The notes under the pieces were generated by a model. The model made no database searches. It was given only the letters and a program-made list of their open reading frames with translations, and was not told the origin of the DNA. A stretch of DNA of 50,271 nucleotides, taken from the NCBI GenBank assembly GCA_005776475.1, contig SXPB01000345.1, forward strand, positions 1 through 50,271, given 5' to 3'. This document shows positions 8,722-17,223 of the stretch, one piece after another. This DNA comes from Planctomycetia bacterium (lineage in GTDB: Bacteria > Planctomycetota > UBA1135 > UBA2386). Numbering within the stretch: position 1 is the first letter of the stretch; every line of letters begins with the position of its first letter. A program made the translations under genes and the position numbers.

Positions 8722-10766
8722 CCGTCGGTACCGTCTCCGTGCTCGTCTGGTTGTTGCCGCTGTTCGCGGCGCTCGTGTGCACGCGGTTGCGTTCGCCGGG
8801 ACTGGCGCACGGTATTGCCGCCGTGGTCATGGCGATCGCCACGGCGCTGGCGGCGACGATGGCCATCGCCGTCGTCGGCGGCGGCACGGTCACCGGCCCG
8901 CACGCAACCTGGCTCGAACTCGGCACCTTCACGCTCGGGGTTGGCACCTACATCGACGCGATGGCGGCGGTGATGGCGTTGATCGTCTGTGCGCTGGCGA
9001 CCGGCGTGCTCGTGTTCAACGCCTGGTACATGCACGACGACCCGCAGGCGGCCCGCTTCCCGTGGCAGTTCTGCCTGTTCGCGGCGGCGATGCTCGGTGT
9101 CGTGCTCAGCGACAACCTGTTCCTGAGCTTCTGCTGCTGGGAACTCGTCGGCCTTGGCAGCTACCTGCTGATCGGCTTCTGGTTCGACAAGCCGGCGGCG
9201 GCCGTGGATCCGACCTACCAGGCCAACAAGGGCGCTGGCGCGCGTGGCGTGCTCGAAGCGCAGCTGAGCCCGGCGCACGCGCAGTTGAAGGCATTCGTGA
9301 TGAACCGCGTGGGCGACGCCGGCTTCCTGATCGGCATCGGTGCGCTGCTTGTGGCTGCGGTGACCCTGGGGCGCTCGGGCGACGTGCTCGGTTGGCAGAA
9401 CCTGCAGGAGATGGCGCACTACGTCGCCAATCCGACGGCGATGACGATCGAGCAGAAGGGCATCTGGGTGACGGTGTCGCTCTGCCTGACGATCGCCGCG
9501 CTCGGCATCTTCTGCGGCGCCATCGGCAAGAGCGCGCAGTTCCCGCTGCACACGTGGCTGCCCGACGCGATGCAGGGCCCGACCACGGCGTCGTCGATCA
9601 TCCACGCGGCCACGATGGTCGCCGCCGGCGTGTTCCTGGTCGCCCGCTGCTACCCGCTGTTTCCACCGGAAGCGCTCGCGGTCGTCGGCTGGACCGGCGG
9701 CATCACCTGCCTGCTTGCGGCGACGATCGCCTGCGTGCAATGGGACCTGAAGGCGGTGCTCGCGTACTCGACGGTGAGCCAGCTCGGCCTGATGTTCGTC
9801 GGCCTCGGCGCCGGCCCGGCCGCCGGCGGCAAGGACGCGGCGATCGCGCACCTGTTCACCCACGCGTTCAGCAAGTGCCTGCTGTTCCTGTGCGCCGGTG
9901 CGGTCATCCACGCCTGCGCCGGCCACCAGGACCTCGCGCGCCTCGGCGGCCTGCGCAAGCGCATGCCGGTGGTCGCCTACGTGTCGTTGGCGGCGCTGCT
10001 GGCGCTGCTCGGCATGCCGTTGTTCAGCGGCTTCGTCAGCAAGGACGCGGTGCTCGCCGCGGCGCTCGGCAACGCGCAGAGCGCGGGCGGGTTGGCGTGG
10101 GGGCCGTTCGTGCTCGCCTGTGCTGGCAGCCTGCTGACGGCGGCCTACATGCTGCGTTGGTGGCTGCGCATCTTCACCGGCGAAGAACGGGACCACGACC
10201 TCACGCACTATGCGCACGACCCGTCCACCGGCGCCAAGGTGGTGTTGCTGCTTCTGGTGCCGATGACGCTGTCGCTGCCGTGGACGATCGGCGCCTGGCT
10301 GCCGCTGCCGCATGGCGAATCGCACTTGCCGGCGATGGTGACCGCACTCGTGTTGCTCGCCGTCGGCGGTGGTTTCGCGCTGTGGGTGTTCTTGCTCGCG
10401 CCACGCGGTGGCCGCGACGTCGCTGCTGGTCTCGCGCGTAGTGCGGCTCCGCTGCACGCCGCGTGCGGCAATCTCTGGGGCATCGACAAGGCCTGGGATC
10501 TCCTGTTCACGCGCGGCATTGGCCGCGTGCTGGCGCAGGTCGTGGCGTTCTTCGACCTCGGTGGCGAACGTCGCTTGGAACAGCTCGAGAACGCGCAAGA
10601 GCGCCGCGCGTCGGCTTCCGTCGATGGTGTCGTTGACGGCATCGCCGCCGGTTGCGCGCACCTGGGTGCCGGTAGTGCTTCGTTGCACGCCGGCCGCCTC
10701 GGCGTCTACCTCGCGGTCGCGTTCGCCGTCGTCACCGTGGCGCTCTTGTGGGGAGGGCTCTGGTGA
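8718..10766 (+). CDS. nuoL: NADH-quinone oxidoreductase subunit L (antiporter-like proton channel)
   Basis: This 682-residue polytopic membrane protein starts at a GTG overlapping the nuoK stop. Typical stretches include DNLFLSFCCWELVGLGSYLL, KSAQFPLHTWLPDAMQGPT and VLAYSTVSQLG, with the lysines and glutamates of the Mrp antiporter fold. Like other NuoL proteins it has a long C-terminal region that carries the lateral helix. An Ala/Gly-rich stretch around residues 170-185 lengthens a loop. NuoL is the distal proton-pumping module. Confidence 0.96.
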   Translation: MTVGTVSVLVWLLPLFAALVCTRLRSPGLAHGIAAVVMAIATALAATMAIAVVGGGTVTGPHATWLELGTFTLGVGTYIDAMAAVMALIVCALATGVLVFNAWYMHDDPQAARFPWQFCLFAAAMLGVVLSDNLFLSFCCWELVGLGSYLLIGFWFDKPAAAVDPTYQANKGAGARGVLEAQLSPAHAQLKAFVMNRVGDAGFLIGIGALLVAAVTLGRSGDVLGWQNLQEMAHYVANPTAMTIEQKGIWVTVSLCLTIAALGIFCGAIGKSAQFPLHTWLPDAMQGPTTASSIIHAATMVAAGVFLVARCYPLFPPEALAVVGWTGGITCLLAATIACVQWDLKAVLAYSTVSQLGLMFVGLGAGPAAGGKDAAIAHLFTHAFSKCLLFLCAGAVIHACAGHQDLARLGGLRKRMPVVAYVSLAALLALLGMPLFSGFVSKDAVLAAALGNAQSAGGLAWGPFVLACAGSLLTAAYMLRWWLRIFTGEERDHDLTHYAHDPSTGAKVVLLLLVPMTLSLPWTIGAWLPLPHGESHLPAMVTALVLLAVGGGFALWVFLLAPRGGRDVAAGLARSAAPLHAACGNLWGIDKAWDLLFTRGIGRVLAQVVAFFDLGGERRLEQLENAQERRASASVDGVVDGIAAGCAHLGAGSASLHAGRLGVYLAVAFAVVTVALLWGGLW

Positions 10767-12388
10767 TGGGTCCGTTGCTCGCCTGTGTGTTGGCGCCGCT
10801 GTTGCTCGCCGTCGCGTGCGTGGCGGTGCCCGGCCTGCGCGCCGCGCGCTGGTTCGCGCTCGCCGGCAGCCTGCTCACGCTCGGCGTCGGCGGCTTTGCC
10901 CTCGCCGACTTCGCGATGCGGCCGGGTGCCGACTTCCGGCTGCTCGAGAGCCATGCGTGGAGCGAGGCGTTCGGCGCGTCGTTCCGGTTCGGCGTCGACG
11001 GCATCGGTGCCGCCATGCTGGCCCTGTCGGGCCTGATCACGGCGATCGCGACGATCTCGGCGTGGAGCCAGGAACGCCATCCGCGCGCCTACCACGCGCT
11101 GGTGCTCGTGCTGCTGGCGGCGATGAACGGCGTGTTCACGTCGCTCGACCTGCTGCTGTTCTACGTCAGCTGGGAAATGGTGCTGCTGCCGATGCTGCCG
11201 CTGGTCGGCGTGTTCGGCGGTGACCAGCGTCGCTACGCGGCGATGAAGTTCTTCGTCTACACGCTGGCCGGCAGCGTGCTGATGCTGGCGATGTTGCTCG
11301 GGCTGTGGAACGCCACGCCGGCCGCGGGCCGCACGGTGGTGGTGCCGCACGTCGTGGTGACTGCGCACGCCGACGCCGCGACCAGCACGCTGCACGGTTT
11401 GCCGATCGACCTGTCGCACGATGGCCCCAAGCTTGTGCTCGTGCCGCGCGGCTTCGACCTGCGCCATCTGGCGCTGCAGGCGCCGCACTTCGAGACCACC
11501 AACCTGCTCGGCGTGTCGCTGGCCGCGTTCGGGTTCCTCGCCGTGCTGCTCGCGTGCCTCGTGAAGATTCCCGCGGTGCCGTTGCACACCTGGCTGCCGC
11601 ATGCGCACGTGCAGGCGCCGACCGCGGTGTCGGTGCTGCTCGCCGGCGTGTTGCTCAAGCTCGGCGTCTACGGGCTCTACCGCGTCGGTGTGCCGCTGTT
11701 TCCGCAGCAGGCATTCGCGTGGGCGCCGACGCTTGGCGTCGTTGGGTTGGTTGGCATCCTGTGGGGCGCGTGGGCGGCCCTCGGCCAACGCGACCTGAAG
11801 CGACTCGTCGCCTACTCGTCGGTCTCGCACATGGGCTTCTGCCTGCTCGGCCTCGCCAGTGGCACGGTCGCCGGCGCCACTGGCGGCATGGTGCAGGCGG
11901 TCACGCACGGCCTGTCGTCGGGGTTGTTGTTCCTGCTCGTCGGTGTTGTCTACGACCGCGCGCACCATCGCGAAGTCGCTGGCTTCGGTGGTCTGGCGAA
12001 GCCGATGCCGGTGTTCGCGTGGATCCTGCTGCTCGGCGCGCTCGCCGGCGCTGGCTTGCCGGCGCTGGCCGGGTTCCCGGGCGAGTTCCTGGTGTTGGCA
12101 GGTGCGTTCACCGGACGCGGCGCCTTCCCGTGGCTCGGTGGTCTGGCGACCCTGTCGGTAGTCCTGTCCGCGGCCTACCTGCTGTGGACGGTGAAGCGCG
12201 TCGCCTATGGGCCGCTGCAACACGCGGAACACGCGACCTACCGCGACCTCGACGGTCGCGAACGTTGGGCCCTGCTGCCGCTCGTGGCGTTGCTGCTGGC
12301 ATTCGGGCTGTGGCCTGCCCCGATCGTCGATGCGCTGCGGCCCGCGTGTGAACTGCTCGTGCAGACGCTGCAGGGAGGCCGTCCGTGA
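10766..12388 (+). CDS. nuoM: NADH-quinone oxidoreductase subunit M (antiporter-like proton channel)
   Basis: This 540-residue membrane subunit carries the conserved YVSWEMVLLPMLPLVGVFGG, KIPAVPLHTWLPHAHVQAPT and KRLVAYSSVSHMGF stretches. I chose the ATG at 10766 because GGGAGGG at 10751-10757 gives a good ribosome-site distance; in-frame GTGs at 10763 and 10748 are alternatives. The start overlaps the nuoL stop by one base. It has a longer loop of about 50 residues (around 190-240, VVVPHVVVTAHADAAT onward) between helices. It is the middle pump of the membrane arm. Confidence 0.95.
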   Translation: MGPLLACVLAPLLLAVACVAVPGLRAARWFALAGSLLTLGVGGFALADFAMRPGADFRLLESHAWSEAFGASFRFGVDGIGAAMLALSGLITAIATISAWSQERHPRAYHALVLVLLAAMNGVFTSLDLLLFYVSWEMVLLPMLPLVGVFGGDQRRYAAMKFFVYTLAGSVLMLAMLLGLWNATPAAGRTVVVPHVVVTAHADAATSTLHGLPIDLSHDGPKLVLVPRGFDLRHLALQAPHFETTNLLGVSLAAFGFLAVLLACLVKIPAVPLHTWLPHAHVQAPTAVSVLLAGVLLKLGVYGLYRVGVPLFPQQAFAWAPTLGVVGLVGILWGAWAALGQRDLKRLVAYSSVSHMGFCLLGLASGTVAGATGGMVQAVTHGLSSGLLFLLVGVVYDRAHHREVAGFGGLAKPMPVFAWILLLGALAGAGLPALAGFPGEFLVLAGAFTGRGAFPWLGGLATLSVVLSAAYLLWTVKRVAYGPLQHAEHATYRDLDGRERWALLPLVALLLAFGLWPAPIVDALRPACELLVQTLQGGRP

Positions 12389-13848
12389 TCGCGTTTGCCG
12401 AAGCGTTCCCGCTTGCTCTCGTGCGTCCTGAAGCCGCGCTCACCGGCGGTCTGCTGGCGATCCTCGCCAGCGACCTGTCGCCGGGTGCCAACGCCCGGCG
12501 GCTTGGTCCCGTGCTCGGCATCGTGTCGTGCGCGGTGGCGATGTGGCTCGCCTGCGCGGCACCGGTCGGCAACGTCGGCACCATGCTCGCGATCGATGGC
12601 GTGACCACGCTGGCGCGCCTGCTGATCCTGCCGCTCACGGCATTCCTGCTGCTCGGCGGCATGGGCGAACGTCGGCATGGCAACGACACCGGGGCGTGGT
12701 CGGCATCGGTGGTCGCGGTCGGGCTCGGTGCGCTCATCGCCGCCGCCGCTGCCAACTTCGTAGCACTTTGGCTTGGTCTCGAACTGGTCGCCCTCGCCGG
12801 CTACACGCTGGTCGCGTTCCGCGGCGGTGACCGCCGTTCCGCCGAAGCCGGCATGAAGTTCGTGCTGTTCGGCGGCGCCGTCAGCGCCGTGATGCTGTTC
12901 GGCATCAGCCACGTCTATGGCGCGACCGGGCATCTCGATTTCGTCGGCATCGGCGCCGCGTTCGCCAGCGGCGCGCCGGTGCTGGCTGGGTTCGCGTTGC
13001 TGCTCGCCGGCGCGGGCATCGCCTACAAGCTGACCCTGGCGCCGTTCCACTTCTTCGCGCCGGACGTCTACCAGGGCTCGCCGGCGATCGCCGTCGCCAC
13101 GGTGTCGACGTTGCCGAAGATCGCCGCCGCCGCCGCGTTGGTGCGCATCCTGATGACGGCCGTGCCGCCGTCATTGCTCGCGCCGGTGACGCTCGGTGGT
13201 GCGATTGCGGTGCTGGCGGCAGTCAGCATGCTGCTGGCGTCGTTCACGGCACTGGTGCAGCGCGACGCCAAACGCATCGTCGCCTTCTCCGGCATCGGCC
13301 ACGGCGCTGCGGTGGTTCTGGCGATCGGTTGCCTGCCGTCGCGCGAAGCGGCCGCTGCCGCGGGCTTCTACCTGCTGACCTACGTCGGCAGCAACGCCGG
13401 CGCGCTGCTGTGCCTGTCGGTGCTCGAACGCGCGCGGGGCAGCACGAGCCTCGCCGATCTCGCTGGCAGTTGGCGCTCGCAACCTTGGGTCAGCAGCCTG
13501 CTGTGCCTGTTCCTGCTGAGTCTCGCGGGGGTGCCGCCGCTCGCCGGTTTCCTCGGCAAGTGGGGTGTGCTGCAGCAGGCACTGGCCGCCGGCATGGCCC
13601 CGGGCGGTTCGTCGGCGATGGTGGTGGCGGTGCTGTTGTTCCTGTTGGCGACGGCAGTGTCGGCGTGGTCGTACTTGCTCGTGGTGCGCGCAGTGGTGTT
13701 CGCCGAACCGGCCGCTGCCAACGAGCGCACGCAACGGCGCGAACCGGTGGCGCTGGCGACGCGCGTAGTGCTGGGCGTCAGCACCGTGGCCACGTTCGGC
13801 TTCGGGCTGTGGCTCGACGGGCTCGTCGCACTCGCCCGCATGCTGTAA
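12385..13848 (+). CDS. nuoN: NADH-quinone oxidoreductase subunit N (antiporter-like proton channel)
   Basis: This 487-residue membrane subunit starts at a GTG overlapping the nuoM stop, with GGGAGG about 8 nt upstream. Conserved stretches are LWLGLELVALAGYTLVAF, KLTLAPFHFFAPDVYQGSP and RIVAFSGIGHGA, the last being the NuoN version of the lysine helix. It is the proximal pump of the membrane arm and the last gene of the operon. No terminator-like hairpin follows; a methyltransferase gene begins 35 nt downstream and could share the transcript. Confidence 0.95.
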   Translation: MIAFAEAFPLALVRPEAALTGGLLAILASDLSPGANARRLGPVLGIVSCAVAMWLACAAPVGNVGTMLAIDGVTTLARLLILPLTAFLLLGGMGERRHGNDTGAWSASVVAVGLGALIAAAAANFVALWLGLELVALAGYTLVAFRGGDRRSAEAGMKFVLFGGAVSAVMLFGISHVYGATGHLDFVGIGAAFASGAPVLAGFALLLAGAGIAYKLTLAPFHFFAPDVYQGSPAIAVATVSTLPKIAAAAALVRILMTAVPPSLLAPVTLGGAIAVLAAVSMLLASFTALVQRDAKRIVAFSGIGHGAAVVLAIGCLPSREAAAAAGFYLLTYVGSNAGALLCLSVLERARGSTSLADLAGSWRSQPWVSSLLCLFLLSLAGVPPLAGFLGKWGVLQQALAAGMAPGGSSAMVVAVLLFLLATAVSAWSYLLVVRAVVFAEPAAANERTQRREPVALATRVVLGVSTVATFGFGLWLDGLVALARML

Positions 13849-13883
13849 GAGAGCCGCCCGCCGCCGCACGGTGCGTCCTCGTC

Positions 13884-14864
13884 ATGACCTTCCGCTGTTT
13901 GCTCTGCGCGCACCCGACTGGCAAGCGCGTGTTGACCAAGGGCGCGCTGCAGCTGTGGCGCTGCCGGTCGTGCCACTTCGTACAGCAGCATCCGCTGCCG
14001 GAAGCGCTCGAGTACGACGGTCGCTACGAAGACGCCGGCAGCTACGGAATGCAGCAGTTGCCGCACAAGCACCTGTTCCTGCAGCGCGACGTCACCGTGG
14101 TGCGCGATCTGCTGCGCCGCGGGGCGCGTGGGCCGTTGCTCGACGTCGGCGCGGGGGCGGGGATCCTGCTCGAAGCGGCGCTGAGCCAGGGCCTCACCGC
14201 CATCGGTCTCGAACTGGCGAAGCCGAGCGTCGAGCACATCCAGACGACGCTCGGGTGCGCCGTGCATGCGTGCGCGATCGAGCAGGCGCCGCTGGCGCCA
14301 GGCAGTGTCGGCGTGGTGACGTTCTCGCACTCGCTCGAGCACCTGCTCGATCCGGTCGGTGCGCTGCGGGCGGCGGCGCGGCTGTTGCCCGAGGGAGGCT
14401 TCGTGCACGTCGCGGTGCCGAACTGGCGCGCCGCCAAACGGCACGTCGCCGGCAAGGGCATCCCGTGGATCTTCCCGGAGCACATTTCGTACTTCACGCC
14501 GCGGTCGCTGGCGGCGGCGTTCGAGCGCGCCGGCCTCGACGTCGTCGCGATGCGCACGTTGCCGATGGTGTGCGACGCCGACTACCGCTTCGCGATCACC
14601 ACGATGGAGCGCTTCGGGCTCGATCGCCCGGTGCGCCGTTTCCTGAAGCTCGGTGACCGGCGTCTCGACGTGTTGCTCGGCAACGACCTGCAGCTCGCGT
14701 GCCCCATGTGGCGGCTGCGCGCCGTTGTCGCCACCGTCCGGTTGCTGCTGCGCTGCTGGCCGGAACGGCTGTTCTGCTGGCTCGGCTGGGCCGAAGAGCT
14801 GAGGGCGACAGCGCGAGTGCGCTGCCATCCGGCGTCCAGCCAGGTCTCTGGACGAGGCGGCTAG
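13884..14864 (+). CDS. Class I SAM-dependent methyltransferase with N-terminal zinc-ribbon-like Cys motif
   Basis: This 326-residue protein begins with a four-cysteine motif (CLLC near residue 5, CRSC near residue 30) like the small metal-binding knuckle found before many sugar or cell-surface methyltransferases. The Rossmann fold follows: GPLLDVGAGAGILLE binds SAM, and VVTFSHSLEHLLDP is motif IV. A C-terminal domain contains IFPEHISYFTPRSL, as in the Methyltransf_23-like group. The substrate cannot be told. It lies 35 nt after nuoN on the same strand; no functional link to complex I is evident. Confidence 0.8.
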   Translation: MTFRCLLCAHPTGKRVLTKGALQLWRCRSCHFVQQHPLPEALEYDGRYEDAGSYGMQQLPHKHLFLQRDVTVVRDLLRRGARGPLLDVGAGAGILLEAALSQGLTAIGLELAKPSVEHIQTTLGCAVHACAIEQAPLAPGSVGVVTFSHSLEHLLDPVGALRAAARLLPEGGFVHVAVPNWRAAKRHVAGKGIPWIFPEHISYFTPRSLAAAFERAGLDVVAMRTLPMVCDADYRFAITTMERFGLDRPVRRFLKLGDRRLDVLLGNDLQLACPMWRLRAVVATVRLLLRCWPERLFCWLGWAEELRATARVRCHPASSQVSGRGG

Positions 14865-14934
14865 CTTCTCGAGCGGGGTTGACGGTGCTTGCCCATTGCC
14901 GCAGTCTCCAGGCGACTTCGAGCGAAAGGACGCC

Positions 14935-15954
14935 ATGGAAACGACTCACGGACGGCTGGTGCATCACGAGGTGCGGACGAACTTGGACGTCTCGCAGATT
15001 CCTCTGGCGGAGCTAGCCGCTGGTCTCTTGGCGAAGCTGACTGCCTCGTCGCAAGGCGGTTCGCGCTTCGAGCAAGAGCGGTGCCTGGCCGTGTTGCTGC
15101 GGTTGCAGGACGCCATCGAGTCCGCTGTCGACACGCAGCAGAACAGGTTCAGCATGAGCCTCGCTGCTGTGCAAATGAAGAACATCCGCTACGCGCATTA
15201 CAAGTATGGACTGCCGCTGGCGGGGGCTGTGCATGTCGACTTCGGTGCCGGGGCAATCAGTCCAGCCCAGCGGATGTTCACCCACCTCATGCTCGGCGTG
15301 CGGCAGGCGCATCTGGTCGAACTGGATCCGATCCCCGACGTTGGTGCTGTGCTGCAATCGCTGGCGCGTTTGATGGGGGAAACGCTCATCGATCCCCAAC
15401 GCCTGTTTGCCGATCTGCCGATCACGCGCGAGCTGATCCTGACGAACATGCGCGGTTTCGACTTCGCCAAGCTTCGAAAGGGCGACCTGGAGGGGGTCGA
15501 TCCAACCCGGCTGATGCTGCACTCGTGTTTGCTCGAGCGAGCACCGATCGGTCCCGCTTCGGTGGACGTGGTGGTGAGCAACAGCGTCATGGAGCACGTG
15601 CCGGACCCGGATGCAGCCGTGGCGGCGATGGCCAGGATCACGCGATCGGGCGGCTTCGGGCTGCACGGAATCGACACCATCGACCATCGTTGGTACGGGA
15701 ACCCGTCCCTGCCCCCCTTCGAGTTCCTCACCCTCGAAAGCAAGGAGTCGATCGTCCATGGCTGCAATCGGCTGCGAATCTGCGACTACCCCGCGATCTT
15801 CGAGCGCCACGGATTTGCGGTGCTGGAGCTGAGCCAGTCCAACCCACTGCCGATGGCCGACGAGGTGCGAGCACGGTTGCTGGAGCCCTGGCGTTCCATG
15901 CCAGCCGCCGACCTCCTGCATTCCTGGGGCATGTTCATCGTGCGCAAGAAGTGA
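14935..15954 (+). CDS. SAM-dependent methyltransferase-like protein
   Basis: This 339-residue protein starts at the ATG at 14935, preceded by GAAAGGA at a suitable distance; an upstream TTG at 14896 would add 13 residues and is less likely. The core has HVDFGAGAISPAQRMF (SAM loop) and VDVVVSNSVMEHVPDPDAA (motif IV of the Methyltransf_11 type), followed by TRSGGFGLHGIDTIDHR. About 110 residues before the SAM loop form a helical domain I do not recognise. By eye, codons ending in A or T are more frequent than in the neighbours, which could reflect transfer or low expression. A TTGACG box at 14879-14884 may be part of its own promoter. The substrate is unknown. Confidence 0.7.
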   Translation: METTHGRLVHHEVRTNLDVSQIPLAELAAGLLAKLTASSQGGSRFEQERCLAVLLRLQDAIESAVDTQQNRFSMSLAAVQMKNIRYAHYKYGLPLAGAVHVDFGAGAISPAQRMFTHLMLGVRQAHLVELDPIPDVGAVLQSLARLMGETLIDPQRLFADLPITRELILTNMRGFDFAKLRKGDLEGVDPTRLMLHSCLLERAPIGPASVDVVVSNSVMEHVPDPDAAVAAMARITRSGGFGLHGIDTIDHRWYGNPSLPPFEFLTLESKESIVHGCNRLRICDYPAIFERHGFAVLELSQSNPLPMADEVRARLLEPWRSMPAADLLHSWGMFIVRKK

Positions 15955-15982
15955 TGCCCCGACGCCTCGCGCCCAGCGTTGC

Positions 15983-16231
15983 CTAGGCCTGCGGGCCCTG
16001 GTAGCAGCGGCGGCCCGGGCGGCAGTCCTTCGGGTGCACGACTTCGTCGTCGGGTCCGACGCAGGTGCAGGTGCGCGCGCACCAGTAGTAGCCGTCGCCG
16101 GGCCACTGCCGATCGTCGAAGACGCGCTCGCTCATCGAGTGCGTCAGCAGGTGCTTCATCAGCATCGACGGGCACAGGTCCCGCGGCACGAGGTCCTGGT
16201 GCGTCGTGATCTTCTCGTTCTGGTTGCTCAT
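15983..16231 (-). CDS. Small Cys-rich protein at the end of the molybdenum hydroxylase operon
   Basis: I do not recognise this 82-residue protein. It has six cysteines (20, 51, 55, 57, 70, 76), with five in the C-terminal third (WCARTCTCVG, then KDC and RRC), plus a WPGDGYYW stretch. That pattern suggests a metal-binding or disulfide-bonded knuckle. There is no signal peptide. The ATG at 16231 is chosen because GAGG lies just upstream and it starts only 4 nt after the FAD-subunit gene ends; a longer frame begins further upstream inside that gene. The tight spacing makes it the last gene of the operon, so a role in cofactor insertion or assembly is possible but only inferred. Confidence 0.7.
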   Translation of the reverse strand: MSNQNEKITTHQDLVPRDLCPSMLMKHLLTHSMSERVFDDRQWPGDGYYWCARTCTCVGPDDEVVHPKDCRPGRRCYQGPQA

Positions 16232-16235
16232 GGCA

Positions 16236-17219
16236 TCACCTCGTCGCCTGTTCGAGAGCTTCACGCACGATCGCCTTGCCGACCACCAGCTTGTAGTCGT
16301 TGTGCGCGAGCGGCGACGCGCCGGCGTAGGCCGCCTCCGCCACCTTCTGGAACAACGTCGCCGACGGCGCCTCGCCGAGCAGCAACGCCGCCGCCTTGGG
16401 CCGCGGCAGCGGCACCGGCGCCACGGCGCCGAGCACCACGCTCGCGGCAGCGATCTTGCCGCCGGCGAGCACGACCTTGACCGCGCACGCCGTCGTCGCC
16501 CAGTCGAACGTCAGCTTCTCGCGCGACTCACAGTAGGCCGTGCGCGTGCCGGCGGCGGGTTTCGGCACGTGGATGGCAGTGACGATCTCGCCGGCTTCCA
16601 GCGTGTGCTCGGCGGTCTGTGCCCGCGGCTCAGCCGGGAACAAGTCGGTGAACTTGCGGCGGCGCACCTTGTCGCCAAGCCGCGTCGAGTACTCGGCGTC
16701 GAGCGCCAGCAGCGGCGGCGCCAGGTTGCTCGGGTGCACGCGCACGCAGTCCATCCAGCCGAGCACCGCGTGGTAGCGGTTCTCGCCGGTCATCGCGAGG
16801 CAGGTCGGCCCACGGCCGCCATGCAGGCAATGGAACGCTTCACTGCGCACGTACCAGCAGCGGGTGAACTGCAGGATGTTGCCGGCGACGGTGGCGCGGT
16901 TGCGGATCTGTGGCGACGCCGTCAGCGCAGCGGCGGCCTGCAGTCCGGCCAGCGCGGGGTTGGCGAGCGCTTCGTGTTGTTCGAGCTGGGCGATCGTCGT
17001 GGTGGCGCCGATCTTCAGTTCGCCGCTGGCCTCGACGGCGACGCCGGCGAGTTCGTCCTTCAACGGCAGCAGGTTGACGATGCGTTCGGGAGTCTGCAGG
17101 CGCTCCTTCATGCGATCGATCAGGTCGACGCCGGCACCCTTCAACACGGTGTTCGGCTGCTTGCCCGCTTCGCTCGCTTCGGCCAGCGACTTCGGCACGA
17201 CATAGGTGAATGGTTTCAT
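16236..17219 (-). CDS. FAD-binding subunit of a molybdenum hydroxylase (PaoB/HcrB-like)
   Basis: This 327-residue protein matches the medium subunit of the xanthine dehydrogenase family. The FAD-binding N-terminal part includes TVLKGAGVDLIDRMK and later SPQIRNRATVAGN, the conserved FAD loop. A cysteine-containing insert (Cys121, Cys131, Cys140, with Cys158 nearby) reads like the extra [4Fe-4S]-binding loop of PaoB and 4-hydroxybenzoyl-CoA reductase beta (FTRCWYVR, then CLHGG, TCLAM and GENRYHAVLG). It passes electrons from the [2Fe-2S] clusters to an acceptor through FAD. It lacks its own signal peptide and starts 4 nt after the molybdenum subunit stop. Confidence 0.88.
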   Translation of the reverse strand: MKPFTYVVPKSLAEASEAGKQPNTVLKGAGVDLIDRMKERLQTPERIVNLLPLKDELAGVAVEASGELKIGATTTIAQLEQHEALANPALAGLQAAAALTASPQIRNRATVAGNILQFTRCWYVRSEAFHCLHGGRGPTCLAMTGENRYHAVLGWMDCVRVHPSNLAPPLLALDAEYSTRLGDKVRRRKFTDLFPAEPRAQTAEHTLEAGEIVTAIHVPKPAAGTRTAYCESREKLTFDWATTACAVKVVLAGGKIAAASVVLGAVAPVPLPRPKAAALLLGEAPSATLFQKVAEAAYAGASPLAHNDYKLVVGKAIVREALEQATR

Positions 17220-17223
17220 CGGA

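Noticed and set aside
14865-14934. Inverted repeat GTCCAG/CTGGAC just before the end of the first methyltransferase as a terminator
   Set aside because: The six-pair stem lies inside the coding sequence (about 14834-14853), has an eight-base loop and no T tract, so support is too weak to list.
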